Source: a virus. Taken from it: a DNA stretch of 50,533 bases. The stretch is from positions 1 to 50,533 of the IMG/VR virus record IMGVR_UViG_3300007539_000030. The stretch is one strand, 5' to 3'. Position 1 is the first letter of the stretch, and the number at the start of each line of letters is the position of its first letter. Under the pieces are notes generated by a model that was not told where the DNA came from, ran no database searches, and saw only the letters and a list, made by a program, of their open reading frames with translations. The translations under genes were made by a program, and so were the position numbers. Below are positions 9,378 through 18,900 of the stretch, one piece after another.

Positions 9378-10913
9378 TTAGAACTCGATTACGATTTTGA
9401 TATCTTCAATTTGGTCACCAGCACGAGAAATCGCGCCTCTGTTATCTATATAGATGATTTCGCCAGAGTTAGGTTCGATCTCTGACTTAGCATAACCATT
9501 GGTGAAAGACATACCAAGATCGTACTCTGTATTGTTAATAATACGAGTAGATGTACCAGACACAACAGGGAAGTTGATGTCGGGGTCGGCAGATGTACCC
9601 GAGGTAGAACCAGTTACGGGGTTGCCGCCTTCAAACTCTGTGAGGTTACCAGTAATCTCAGGGAACACACCATCGATTCTGTTCTGGTAGTATTTCAGAA
9701 CCTTGGTTGTGGCATTCCAGGAGATAACACGACCACGAGCAGTCACCTGCTGACCACCCACAGTTCTGGACTGTGTGATGATTTCGTCAGTCTGGAACTG
9801 TCCAGTGAACGTGGGAGAGAAGATCACTGCCTTTGTAGCGGACAGTGTGATAGCAGATGTCAGTTCTGTTGTGCCGTACTGATTGGGGTTGATCACCAGA
9901 CCAATACGACGATAGTCGTTATCAGTCGGGAAGTCACCTGAACCTTCGTCGTAGGTAAACTTCGTGTTGATCATTACACGATAACCGCCAAGTTCCTTAG
10001 CGGGGTCAGAACCATGACCAGTGTCGGGAGGAATGATAACGTCAATGGCAGCACCAGTACCTGTACCAGCACCAATACCGTTGACTTCATCAATAACAAC
10101 CTTACCGAAAGTGTATCCAGAACCACCAGAGGTTACTGTGGCAGAAACGATCTTACCACCGTCAACCACCAGAGAAACACGACCACCAACGCCATCGCCC
10201 TTGATGGGAACGTTCTCATAAGTACCGTTGTTATAACCAGTACCAGATGCTTGGATCACAACACTGTCAATCTCACCACCAACGGCATCACCAGTCACAG
10301 CAACATCGCTGAGAACAGGCATGTAGTCGTTGGAGAAGAATTTCAGAACCTGTCCAACAGGAATCGTATACAGATACTTCCAGCGGTAACCATCAGAAGT
10401 TGTGATAATTGAAGTGGATGTGCCAGTAGGCTCAACAGTAGAAGGTTTACCGTTAGGATCAGAAGGACTTGTCCCGTTGTAGATGCACTTATAGACTTGA
10501 TACTGCGAGTTAACAACGTAGAAGTCTGCGTCGTAAAGTTTCGTAGCACCAGAAGATGCTGTCTTTGTGGAAGAATAGTCATGACGATACATATCATAAA
10601 CGTAACCCAGACCACCTGTGGTTTGCTCTGGGGGAGTCCAGTCAATACGACGAACCACCTGAATAGTGTCGGACGCAAGCACACGCTTCAAAGAGATCAT
10701 ATCGGAATAGGTATCCGAAAACTCTTGGAACGAGTCCACAGGAGTAGGCGGTGCGTTTTCGTTATCCCACTCTTGGGGACGACCGATAAACACATAGAGA
10801 CGATCTCTATTAGCGCCTGCAACCAGGTCGGACTGCGTGGGATCGGCACCTTCCAAAGATTTGATAAATCTCTTCGCAGTGAAAATCCTAAATTGATCTG
10901 TTAGAAGTGCCAT
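9378..10913 (-). CDS. 8: Baseplate wedge subunit gp8
   Basis: This is a T4 gp8 homologue, judged by motifs remembered from T4 gp8: YVFIGRPQEWDNENAPPTP near the N-terminus, VVRRIDW near residue 85, DGYRWKYLYTIP near 175, and a C-terminus SGEIIYIDNRG...DQIEDIKIVIEF that parallels the T4 end. At 511 aa it is longer than T4 gp8 (334 aa). Part of the excess is a GSGY-type beta insert at residues about 213-295, whose nearest visible relative is a segment of the giant protein at 15932-36211. gp8 is a structural component of the six baseplate wedges. A CATAAATA late promoter stands 23 bases upstream of the ATG, so this gene and the following DUF4815 gene can be transcribed separately from the genes before them. 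Confidence 0.93.
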   Translation of the reverse strand: MALLTDQFRIFTAKRFIKSLEGADPTQSDLVAGANRDRLYVFIGRPQEWDNENAPPTPVDSFQEFSDTYSDMISLKRVLASDTIQVVRRIDWTPPEQTTGGLGYVYDMYRHDYSSTKTASSGATKLYDADFYVVNSQYQVYKCIYNGTSPSDPNGKPSTVEPTGTSTSIITTSDGYRWKYLYTIPVGQVLKFFSNDYMPVLSDVAVTGDAVGGEIDSVVIQASGTGYNNGTYENVPIKGDGVGGRVSLVVDGGKIVSATVTSGGSGYTFGKVVIDEVNGIGAGTGTGAAIDVIIPPDTGHGSDPAKELGGYRVMINTKFTYDEGSGDFPTDNDYRRIGLVINPNQYGTTELTSAITLSATKAVIFSPTFTGQFQTDEIITQSRTVGGQQVTARGRVISWNATTKVLKYYQNRIDGVFPEITGNLTEFEGGNPVTGSTSGTSADPDINFPVVSGTSTRIINNTEYDLGMSFTNGYAKSEIEPNSGEIIYIDNRGAISRAGDQIEDIKIVIEF

Positions 10914-10935
10914 CTTTCAGCAATTACCTTCCTTT

Positions 10936-10943
10936 TATTTATG
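10936..10943 (-). promoter_or_regulatory. Late promoter CATAAATA before gp8
   Basis: The minus strand reads CATAAATA in the 34-base gap between the 617-aa gene and gp8, 23 bases from the gp8 start. It fits the NATAAATA form of the T4 late promoter. Confidence 0.72.
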
Positions 10944-10947
10944 GGGT

Positions 10948-12801
10948 TTACTCAGGTTCAGTTCTGACGAGGTTAGTGTACTCTTGTTTGACGAACTCAC
11001 CAGTACCACCTGACGACTGACCATTAAGAGTGTCAGAAGTCGTGAACTTATAGGTGTTACCGTTGTTAGTAATCTCTCTCAACTTGATATAGTGATATCC
11101 AAAAGCGTCTGCTTGTGGATTCATTGCCTCAGCAACAACAGCAGTTACACCAGTCGATGTGCCAGTAACAGTTTCTCCGACAGAATATAAGGTGTTATTC
11201 CAGTTCTTGATTTGGATAGTGGTTGTAGCAATATGCTCAACACCATCACCCAGTTCACCAGCAGTCTGGATAGTTGCTGTCAAAGGAACCAGGTTGGAGT
11301 CATAGATCTGATCACCTTGTTGGAACAGGGTGGTGTTCTGACCACCAACCGTTTCTTCAATACCATACAGAGATGAAGCAATACCACCATCAAGACTGAT
11401 CTCGTTTTCAAAGTCTGTATCAGTATTTACCAGGTCGATGATACCGTCACCCTCACCGTCTAATTCATCATTGTCTTCAAAACGGAATCCTTCTAATGTA
11501 GAGAGAGGATCTGTAAAGGTTACAATACTTGAATTCTCATCTTCAATCAAAACGTGAGGTTCCACACCTGTTCCAGACGAAGCAGAAGAACCTGCAATGA
11601 ACTGAATCACAGCAGTGCTTTCATTAGATCTACCACCATCGATGAATGCCAGTTCATCAACTTGGAATGTCAGGAACAGTTCTCTGGTATTAGGACGCCA
11701 GTCATAAACAATAGCGACCTTGTTGGTCTTATCTTCTTCAACTCTTCTAACACGGTCAGACACCGTGAAGGAATATCCAGAGATACCTGTTTGTGGATTT
11801 GTAGCAAGGTTGTCGAGAATCACACGCTGGTCATAGCGGAAGTTGATACCTCTATCACAACCAGTAAATGAGATTGGTGTCTTACCTGTATATCTAACAA
11901 TCTCAGTTCCAACTTGGAACTTACCAGAACCAGGGAATGCTGCTGTTGTTTCTACATACAGCGTACCATCATTTGCCTCAACATCTCTGATGATGGCAGT
12001 CATGTTGTAGAAGTCAGAGACGAGAGATGTTCTGTTCCTCTGTGCTCTGATCAGGTTAGTATCACGAGTAAAGATGACCTGAGGTGGAGAAGTGTAACCA
12101 CCACCAGGATTCAGCAGGTTGATATTAGTGATTCTACCCAGATTAATCTCTGCCTCAGCAGCAGCACCAGATCCACCACCACCAATGATTTGTAGGATAG
12201 GGGGAGTCTCGAAGAACTCACCTTCTTCTGATACTGCAATACTTTCAATAACACCGAACTGGTTGACCTCAGCAACACCTTCGGCACCTGAACCACCGCC
12301 ACCACCAGAGATGACGATAGTGATGTCTTCGGAGGTATAGTTTCTACCGTTGTTCTCAACAGACAAACCCGTCACACCACCAGTGACAGGGACTAGTTCT
12401 GCACCAGATCCACCACCACCTCTGAGGTATGCCTCAGCGTTGAAGTATCCATCACCAGGTTGATTGACCTGCAAGAAACTAACAGAACCATCAGCATTTA
12501 GGTAAATGTTAGCATCTGCATCAGTAACACCTGGGTCATTACTAACGATATCTAAACGAAGAGGATCGTACCCTTCACCAGGATCGATCACATCGACAGA
12601 TAGAATCTCACCGTTGTCAGCAATGTTTGCCCTAAGAACAGCGTCTCTGATAGGGGTGCCACAATTACCAATAGACAACCTCGGTGGATCGTTGGGGTCA
12701 TACCCACTACCACCATTCGTTACGATAACGTCCTTAACTCCATATACAGAGTTAAAGACGGGCTCGATAGTTGCACCTGATCCTGGGACTGTTCTTGGCA
12801 T
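10948..12801 (-). CDS. GSGY-repeat virion protein, 617 aa
   Basis: The first 240 residues contain about six beta-repeats of the form I-x-N-x-G-x-GY-x3-PP-x-[IV]-x-I-x-GGGGSGA-x-A-x-A-x-[VI]. Examples are LLNPGGGYTSPPQVIFTRD and IIGGGGSGAAAEAEI. Residues 265-380 form another beta domain (GTLYVETTAAFPGSGKFQVG). The C-terminal part carries SVGETVTGTSTGVTAVVAEA and SDTLNGQSSGGTGEF, the SGA module also seen in the DUF4815 protein. No enzymatic motif is seen. The start overlaps the stop of the fibre/cupredoxin gene by one base (TAATG). It lies between two fibre-like genes and gp8, so a surface structural role on the baseplate is likely. The protein is not a recognisable T4 homologue. Confidence 0.88.
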   Translation of the reverse strand: MPRTVPGSGATIEPVFNSVYGVKDVIVTNGGSGYDPNDPPRLSIGNCGTPIRDAVLRANIADNGEILSVDVIDPGEGYDPLRLDIVSNDPGVTDADANIYLNADGSVSFLQVNQPGDGYFNAEAYLRGGGGSGAELVPVTGGVTGLSVENNGRNYTSEDITIVISGGGGGSGAEGVAEVNQFGVIESIAVSEEGEFFETPPILQIIGGGGSGAAAEAEINLGRITNINLLNPGGGYTSPPQVIFTRDTNLIRAQRNRTSLVSDFYNMTAIIRDVEANDGTLYVETTAAFPGSGKFQVGTEIVRYTGKTPISFTGCDRGINFRYDQRVILDNLATNPQTGISGYSFTVSDRVRRVEEDKTNKVAIVYDWRPNTRELFLTFQVDELAFIDGGRSNESTAVIQFIAGSSASSGTGVEPHVLIEDENSSIVTFTDPLSTLEGFRFEDNDELDGEGDGIIDLVNTDTDFENEISLDGGIASSLYGIEETVGGQNTTLFQQGDQIYDSNLVPLTATIQTAGELGDGVEHIATTTIQIKNWNNTLYSVGETVTGTSTGVTAVVAEAMNPQADAFGYHYIKLREITNNGNTYKFTTSDTLNGQSSGGTGEFVKQEYTNLVRTEPE

Positions 12802-14282
12802 TAGACCACCACGATATTACCGACCATGAGAGAGTGAATGTTGCACTGATACACATATGTTGTACCAGCAGCAAGCGTCTGAGGAACTGTCCAGTATTGG
12901 ACTCCATTGATAGAACCAGTGGTTCCACTAATCTGAGAACCACCGTCAGAAACTCTCAGTTCCAAGGGGTGTCCACTACCAGTTTGATTATCAAATCTGT
13001 ATGTGAATCCACGATAGACATAGATCGTAGGATCACTTGCATTGGAAAGACCAGGACCATTCACAGTATATGCTGTGCTACCAGAAGCAGTGAAAGCATA
13101 ACTGACAGTAGGAGATGCTACTCCTTCATATGCAGATTCTCCCCGAATGAGGGATTGTCCTTCATTAATACTGGGTAGCGCGACAGTGTTAGTAATAGTA
13201 AGCGTTGACCCAGATACCGCAGTAGTGATCCCAGTGCCACCAGCAATCGTGACAGAAGAATCAGAGGCGTCAGCAGTATACGAACCAGTGTCTCCCGACA
13301 GACTTTGAAGGACATTTTGAACTACGTTAGGTGCGTTGTTGGTGATAGTGATAGCACCAGCATTCAAGTTAGTAGTAATTCCAGTACCACCAGTGAATGT
13401 AAGTTGGTCAGTGGTAGTGGTTGCAGTTGTAGTGCCGTTATCAGCGCCGAAGGTGGTGAACACATTCTGGTCCAGGTCACCCAAGGTGCCTGTCATATCA
13501 ATAGTAAGAGTATCACCAACCAGAGTAGTGGAGATGTTAGTGCCACCTGCAATAATGAGGGTATCATTAGGAGCAGAAGCAGTGGTAGTGCCAGTATCAG
13601 CATTGACAGTCTCAAATAGATTTTGAGTGGTGCCTGTACCACCAGTTCCCTGCTCATCGTTAGCAGGAGACCACTTACCTGTTGACTCAACCCATTTCAG
13701 AACCTGACCATCAGCAGGACCACCATTTACTGTGGTGTCTACATCAGCGAGAACAGTGATGCTCTGGGTTTCATCTACCAGAGGGATCCAAGCAGCAGAG
13801 TGAGCGAAATATCCTTTACCTGTGCCATGTACATGGGCAAACATACCATGATGGTTAGTTGCATCAGGTAGATCTGCTAATTCGGCATAAGGTGCATACC
13901 ATTTGAGGTATCCATCATCACCATCAATATAGGTATATGCAGAACCAGATCCACCTGCCCACAGTTGGATGTCGCCAGTGCCAGTCTGTTTAAGTACGAT
14001 GGCATCTGCACCATCAGACTGAATCTCATTACCATTGGTATCAAGATTACCAGTCAGCAGGTTATAGTCTGCCCCACGGAAGGCAGGAGTAGGAGTGGTG
14101 CTCCATTGGAGAACCTGTCCCTCAGTGATACCAGCACCGATATCAATTAGAATCTCAGTGTTGTTACCAAGACGTTCATATAGTTCATCAAAGTTAGCAT
14201 TATATTTAATAGCACCGTCTCTTAGGGTATCACCTGTTCCATCATTTGCCGAAGATCCAATACCGACTAACTGCTTTGTCAT
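12801..14282 (-). CDS. Fibre-like virion protein with C-terminal cupredoxin (type-1 copper) domain, 493 aa
   Basis: The N-terminus (LVGIGSSANDGTGDTLRDG...ANFDELYERLG) is the short domain common to phage fibres and appendages. Residues about 225-365 hold three ~50-aa beta repeats built on D-x-GTTTA...[AT]GGTGITT-x5-LTIT. The last ~110 residues look like a plastocyanin-type fold. A strand ending in FRFDNQ-like residues (YRFDNQTGSGHPLELRV) supplies His438. The C-terminal YQCNIHSLMVGNIVVV supplies Cys480, His483 and Met486. A Cys-x2-His-x2-Met loop with a His about 42 residues upstream is the complete type-1 copper ligand set, with the short loop of amicyanin. Copper binding is inferred from these residues. 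Whether it transfers electrons or only stabilises the fold is unknown. A late promoter CATAAATA lies 22 bases upstream. Confidence 0.9.
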   Translation of the reverse strand: MTKQLVGIGSSANDGTGDTLRDGAIKYNANFDELYERLGNNTEILIDIGAGITEGQVLQWSTTPTPAFRGADYNLLTGNLDTNGNEIQSDGADAIVLKQTGTGDIQLWAGGSGSAYTYIDGDDGYLKWYAPYAELADLPDATNHHGMFAHVHGTGKGYFAHSAAWIPLVDETQSITVLADVDTTVNGGPADGQVLKWVESTGKWSPANDEQGTGGTGTTQNLFETVNADTGTTTASAPNDTLIIAGGTNISTTLVGDTLTIDMTGTLGDLDQNVFTTFGADNGTTTATTTTDQLTFTGGTGITTNLNAGAITITNNAPNVVQNVLQSLSGDTGSYTADASDSSVTIAGGTGITTAVSGSTLTITNTVALPSINEGQSLIRGESAYEGVASPTVSYAFTASGSTAYTVNGPGLSNASDPTIYVYRGFTYRFDNQTGSGHPLELRVSDGGSQISGTTGSINGVQYWTVPQTLAAGTTYVYQCNIHSLMVGNIVVV

Positions 14283-14304
14283 GATCGTTCTTTTTTTACA
14301 GTTC

Positions 14305-14312
14305 TATTTATG
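14305..14312 (-). promoter_or_regulatory. Late promoter CATAAATA before the cupredoxin fibre gene
   Basis: The minus strand reads CATAAATA 22 bases upstream of the ATG at 14282, overlapping the last codons of the preceding YHYH gene. It has the same form and distance as the gp8 promoter. Confidence 0.72.
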
Positions 14313-15915
14313 TTGCGTCAAAGGAGGTCTGAGTAGTCGAGAACTTAACCTCAGTAGATGAGAAGTCTGCATCACCCTGACCGTCACCGAATCCAGTTAC
14401 AACAAGTGTCGCAACATCAGATGTCAGTGGTGAGTTTGTTGCTGGTGTTACACCCAGACCCAAGGGACCACGCACTTCACATCTGAATCTATATCCAGAC
14501 ATGTAGTTAAGTGCGGTAAACTGATAGGTCGAATCGGTTGCACCAGTAAGCACAGCAAAGGAGAATCCACCATCAGTAGATCTATACCACTGATAGGACT
14601 TGGGTCCGTCTTCTGGGATAATAGAAGCGGTAATGCTGAATGTGACTGTTTGTCCAACGTTGATGGTAACATTCTGCGGTTGCAGAGCAATCTGGATCGT
14701 TGCTGGGACAACAGTTCCACCGCCACCACCTGGGTCGGGGGGTGGAGGTGTAGCAGCACCATTGTTTGGTGGTTGATCTAATGTTTCACGAGATGTTGTT
14801 CCCATAAGATATGGGAATATTGCTTCCAGATTGTTCTCACTATCTAATTCAGTGGTTAGGAAGTAAGCATATGTACCGTCTTGGAACTCTGGTGTAATAC
14901 AGAATCTTCCATTATGGATGTCCATATTACCAAGACCCTCAGAGTATTCCCAGTCCTGTATCAGAGATCCAGCAGGGGGATTCTGTTGGGTATCACCATA
15001 GGTAGGTCTACCCGCTATTTCTTCTGATCTAACTCGGTAAGAACTAGTTGCAAGACCTATGTTACTATCGTTGTCCCATGGGTCTGAATAGAGATAAGGA
15101 CCATAGATAGGAAAACCATCGAAAGCATAACCAAGAATCTTAGAGTGACCATCAGGATGTCTCAGGTTGTCGCCATTGTACTGGGACGATCCATAGTAGT
15201 CGTTATATGCTGCCATGACAGAATTGTCCTTCCAGCATTCTAGGAAGTGAGTGTCATGATAATGATATTGCCCTGTGTTTTCAGGGTGCCCACCACAGTT
15301 GTCATCACCAAAACTTACTGGCGAGTCTTCATAGTGTGCATTCCAGTTGAATCCTGTCGGTGGGTTTCCACCTGCTCCTGCGGAGGGATTGTAAAACACC
15401 ACCCCATTAGCAGCAACACCCACAGCACCAAGAGGTGTATTCGTACGCCCATTCCTTTGATCATAATAAGTGTATGTTCCAGCATGACCAGATCTAGTAA
15501 AGTCCATGATCAGTTCCAAATACTGATCGCTAGCACGCCAAAATTCACCCGCCACAGCAGTCTGCTGGGTTCCCCTATATGTAAACACTGCTTTGTGTTC
15601 ATCAGGAGTACCTGCATCAAACACAAACAGGATCTTGTCACCAACTCTAATAGCAGAACCTAACAAATCGTTGTCATTTACTGACAATGGAATCGTAATA
15701 AAGAAACCATCGTGAGCAAAACTATTGTCATCAAATGTTCTAGTAACACCAAAGGTGCCACCTCTATAATAAAAGTCGTGATTGAAATCCTGCTCAGTTA
15801 CCTGATTTGGATTATTGACATTGGGAAACGTACCGTAGAGGACGGGATCGGGAAGACCATCGCCATCTACGGTGAGCGTTCTAGTGCCAGCGTTATATTC
15901 AGCGGTTGCTGTCAT
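14308..15915 (-). CDS. YHYH-domain and Ig-like virion protein, 535 aa
   Basis: Residues about 165-370 match the YHYH domain (PF14240). The signature is CGGHPENTGQYHYHDTHFLE (YHYH at 217-220, more His at 210 and 223), followed by GYAFDGFPIYGPY (262-274) and NGRFCITPEFQDGTYAYFLT (335-354). The His cluster could bind a metal, though this is not established. A Pro/Gly linker (residues 381-400) leads to an Ig-like domain at about 401-515 (QPQNVTINVGQTVTF...YQWYRS...YRFRCEV). The giant protein that precedes it carries relatives of both domains, so the two genes have probably exchanged or duplicated parts. It sits between two baseplate-associated genes and is likely an exposed virion component. A late promoter precedes it. 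Confidence 0.9.
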   Translation of the reverse strand: MTATAEYNAGTRTLTVDGDGLPDPVLYGTFPNVNNPNQVTEQDFNHDFYYRGGTFGVTRTFDDNSFAHDGFFITIPLSVNDNDLLGSAIRVGDKILFVFDAGTPDEHKAVFTYRGTQQTAVAGEFWRASDQYLELIMDFTRSGHAGTYTYYDQRNGRTNTPLGAVGVAANGVVFYNPSAGAGGNPPTGFNWNAHYEDSPVSFGDDNCGGHPENTGQYHYHDTHFLECWKDNSVMAAYNDYYGSSQYNGDNLRHPDGHSKILGYAFDGFPIYGPYLYSDPWDNDSNIGLATSSYRVRSEEIAGRPTYGDTQQNPPAGSLIQDWEYSEGLGNMDIHNGRFCITPEFQDGTYAYFLTTELDSENNLEAIFPYLMGTTSRETLDQPPNNGAATPPPPDPGGGGGTVVPATIQIALQPQNVTINVGQTVTFSITASIIPEDGPKSYQWYRSTDGGFSFAVLTGATDSTYQFTALNYMSGYRFRCEVRGPLGLGVTPATNSPLTSDVATLVVTGFGDGQGDADFSSTEVKFSTTQTSFDAT

Positions 15916-15928
15916 TGGACTTTTTGAC

Positions 15929-15936
15929 TATTTATT
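15929..15936 (-). promoter_or_regulatory. Late promoter AATAAATA before the YHYH gene
   Basis: The minus strand reads AATAAATA and overlaps the last codons of the giant gene. It lies only 13 bases from the ATG at 15915, so the leader would be very short. Confidence 0.6.
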
Positions 15937-18900
15937 GGAAGATCTGAGTCGGGTTGAAGTTGGTGATGATAGTAGCACCAGTCTGAACTGTGAGGATCAC
16001 AGAGTTGGAGTAGACAGGTGTAGCACCAGCAGCAGTGATTGCCACGCGGAATTCATCACCGTCATCTGCCTGTTCAGCAGCATTAGATGTGTAGACCGCA
16101 GTGTTCTGACCAGTAATGTTGTTCCAGTCAGTCTCACCATACTGCTTACGCTGCCACTGATAGTTCAGAGGTGTAGTTCCGACTTGGTTATCAGAACTGT
16201 TCACAAACTGACCGATTACAGTAAACTGAGCAGTCTGACCTTGGTTCACGGTCACGTTCACAGGTTGTGTCACGATGTTGATGTAACCAGGTGTGATGAT
16301 AATCGGGTTACCCTGAGCGTCAGTACCTTCGCCAGCGTAGGTGTCGAAACCTTGGTTGACAGCAGGTCCAATCGGGGGCACGAAGTCATCATCAACAGTA
16401 GTCTCAACTGCGACGACTGGTTGTGCGTAACCAATACCAGGAGTTTTCACGTCGATTCTCAGGAGACCCATCAGGGCACGAACACGACCGTCGAAACCAG
16501 TGGAGGAAACCACGTCCACGTTCGGGCGCGTAGTGTAACCATCGCCAGGTGAGGTGATGATTGCTTTTGTAATCTCACCAGACTTGATGCTAGCAAGAGC
16601 AGAAGCACCACGACCCTTGACGGTTCCTGTGTACTCGAAGGTGATCAGAGAGTTCGAGGATTCGATCAGAGCGACTTCACGTTCATCTGCCTCACCGTCG
16701 ATTTGCAGAATATCACCTGCTTCAATCGGAGGTACGACAGTTGCCGCGATAACGTCAGCGTCAGAACCGATGTAGGAGAAGGCAACGAATGTAGATCCTG
16801 CACGAGGAATCTCAGCGAAGATGATTCTAGAACCAACCAGTTCGTAACCAACACCAGGTTCCTGAATCACACCATTGAGCGAGACGATGATGTTGTTCTC
16901 AGGCAGGATAGTGTTGGACGACACACCTTCTGTCAGAGTCAGGGAGTAGAAACCACCCTGATACTTCAAGTTGAAGGACGAACGCAGAGAGTCAAACTCG
17001 AAACTAATGTCATCGAGTTGTCTCAGTTTACCCACGTAGTAACCAATGAACTCAGAACCAATAGTGGGAGGTTCAGTGAAGGAGATCGAGTCGGAGAACG
17101 CTGTGTAGGCGTAGGTTGCACCAGGAGGTTGCAGCACACCGTTGACGAACACGAGCATGTGTCCAGCAGGATCTGGGAAGTATGCTTCGCCGTTGCTAAC
17201 GGTAAGTTTGAAGGATGTCTCGGTGCCATCGAAACCACGGAAGTAACGATCGCAACGACCCAGCAGACCCTTCGCCTGCGTGACACCAGCAGACCAACCA
17301 TAGTCAGACTTGATAGTCAGGTTAGAGGGGAAGTCTCCATTGACATCTTCCAACCAGATGCGACCAGTGTCACCACTGATTGCCTTACCTGCGACCTTAC
17401 CATAAGAGGTGTAGTTGGTAACCTGAACGCCAATGATGTCACACTGAATAACAGGGAAGTTGTTAAGGTTCTCGAACCTACCAAGACCGCCAGAGAGAAG
17501 TTCATTGGGATCTGTGGTTGTAGTGCCGTCAGCAGCAGCGCCATATGGAGTCAGGTTAGCAATCCAGATCTTGTGAATGCTGTTGTCAGGATCATAGACA
17601 TAGTTAGTAACAACGGCAGTCCAACCAGGAATCTTGGGAACAGATCCAGAGAGCAGGTAAACAAAATCTCCCTTCTTGAAGTCGCCTTCAAAACCTTGGT
17701 CTCTCAGGATACTACCGATATCACATTCGATAGTCTTCTCAGCATGTACGAACTGATTGAGTTCGATTTGCTGGAATCCCTGAGCGGTGATATAGGCGAT
17801 GTCGAGGATTCTGTCGGTAATAGAACCGTAGATGATGTCACCATCGATGAAGTCATCTTGCAGTGTCTCGATATCGATCGTGACGCGACCGCCCAGGTTG
17901 CTAGTCAGCGAACCAGCAGAGTTTTCGTAAGAAACGATGTCTGCCTCAGCGCCATTACCCTTGTTAAAGATAATCTCACCGTTAGCAAATGCGCCACGAT
18001 CAATGTTGACTAGCATACGATCTTCGTTAGTGCCAGTCACGACTGCTGTCTGAGCACTATCTACACCTTCCAGGATATCATCAGCAGTAAAGACACCTGT
18101 GATATTCTCAACGTAGACCCAACCCTCATCCTCATTATCGCCCGTGAGGACAGAGGTTTGAAGGACTGTACCGAAGTTTGTACCAGCACCTTGGACCTGA
18201 ACTCTTTCACCCACGGTGAAGCGACCAGTTGCAGTATTAAGGTAGATCTTCTGGTAGAGTTTGACGATCTCTGCTTCGTTGTTTCTAGTTCTAACAATCT
18301 CAGAAGAGGCGTTAGAAGTAGCACCCACAACCACGTCTGCGAGACCAAATGTACCGCTGATGGGGTTGTCAATGTCAGGTTGACCGTAAGTTGTGGCAGT
18401 ACGAGCAATGCCTGTTCGTACGGGAAGACTCAGTTGCTGTGTGCCTGTTAGAGCAGTGTCAAGAGCGAAGTCACGGAAGCGAGCATCGTGGCGGATCTCC
18501 TTAGTGATCTCAAACTGTGTCGGTGTGGCGTTAAGAACATAGACATAATCAATATTAGCAAATGCAGGTTCAACGTCACCAGATGCAATCGCGTACGAGA
18601 GAACATCACCACGAGAGTAGAAGTTAGGACGCTGAATGATAACTCTGTTCTCTCTTCTCTCAAATGCAACTTCAATAGTTGGTGTATTGAGAATCAGATC
18701 GGGATCCGTGTTCCAGTCAGTACCCTCATCATAAAGGTTCTGTGCATTTGTGACATGATTATTATTAGTCCACTGAACAGTATTCTGAGTAGGAGGTGTA
18801 CCTCTACTAATAGCATAGTATGCGAGGTTCAGAGAACTATCAATTTTGAATTGTGTAGATTCTTTCTCATATTCATAACGATTTTCAATAGCATTTGTGC

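Noticed and set aside
14200-14225. AT-rich TTAAATATAA stretch as a late promoter
   Set aside because: It lacks the ATAAATA core and lies inside a coding region far from any start.
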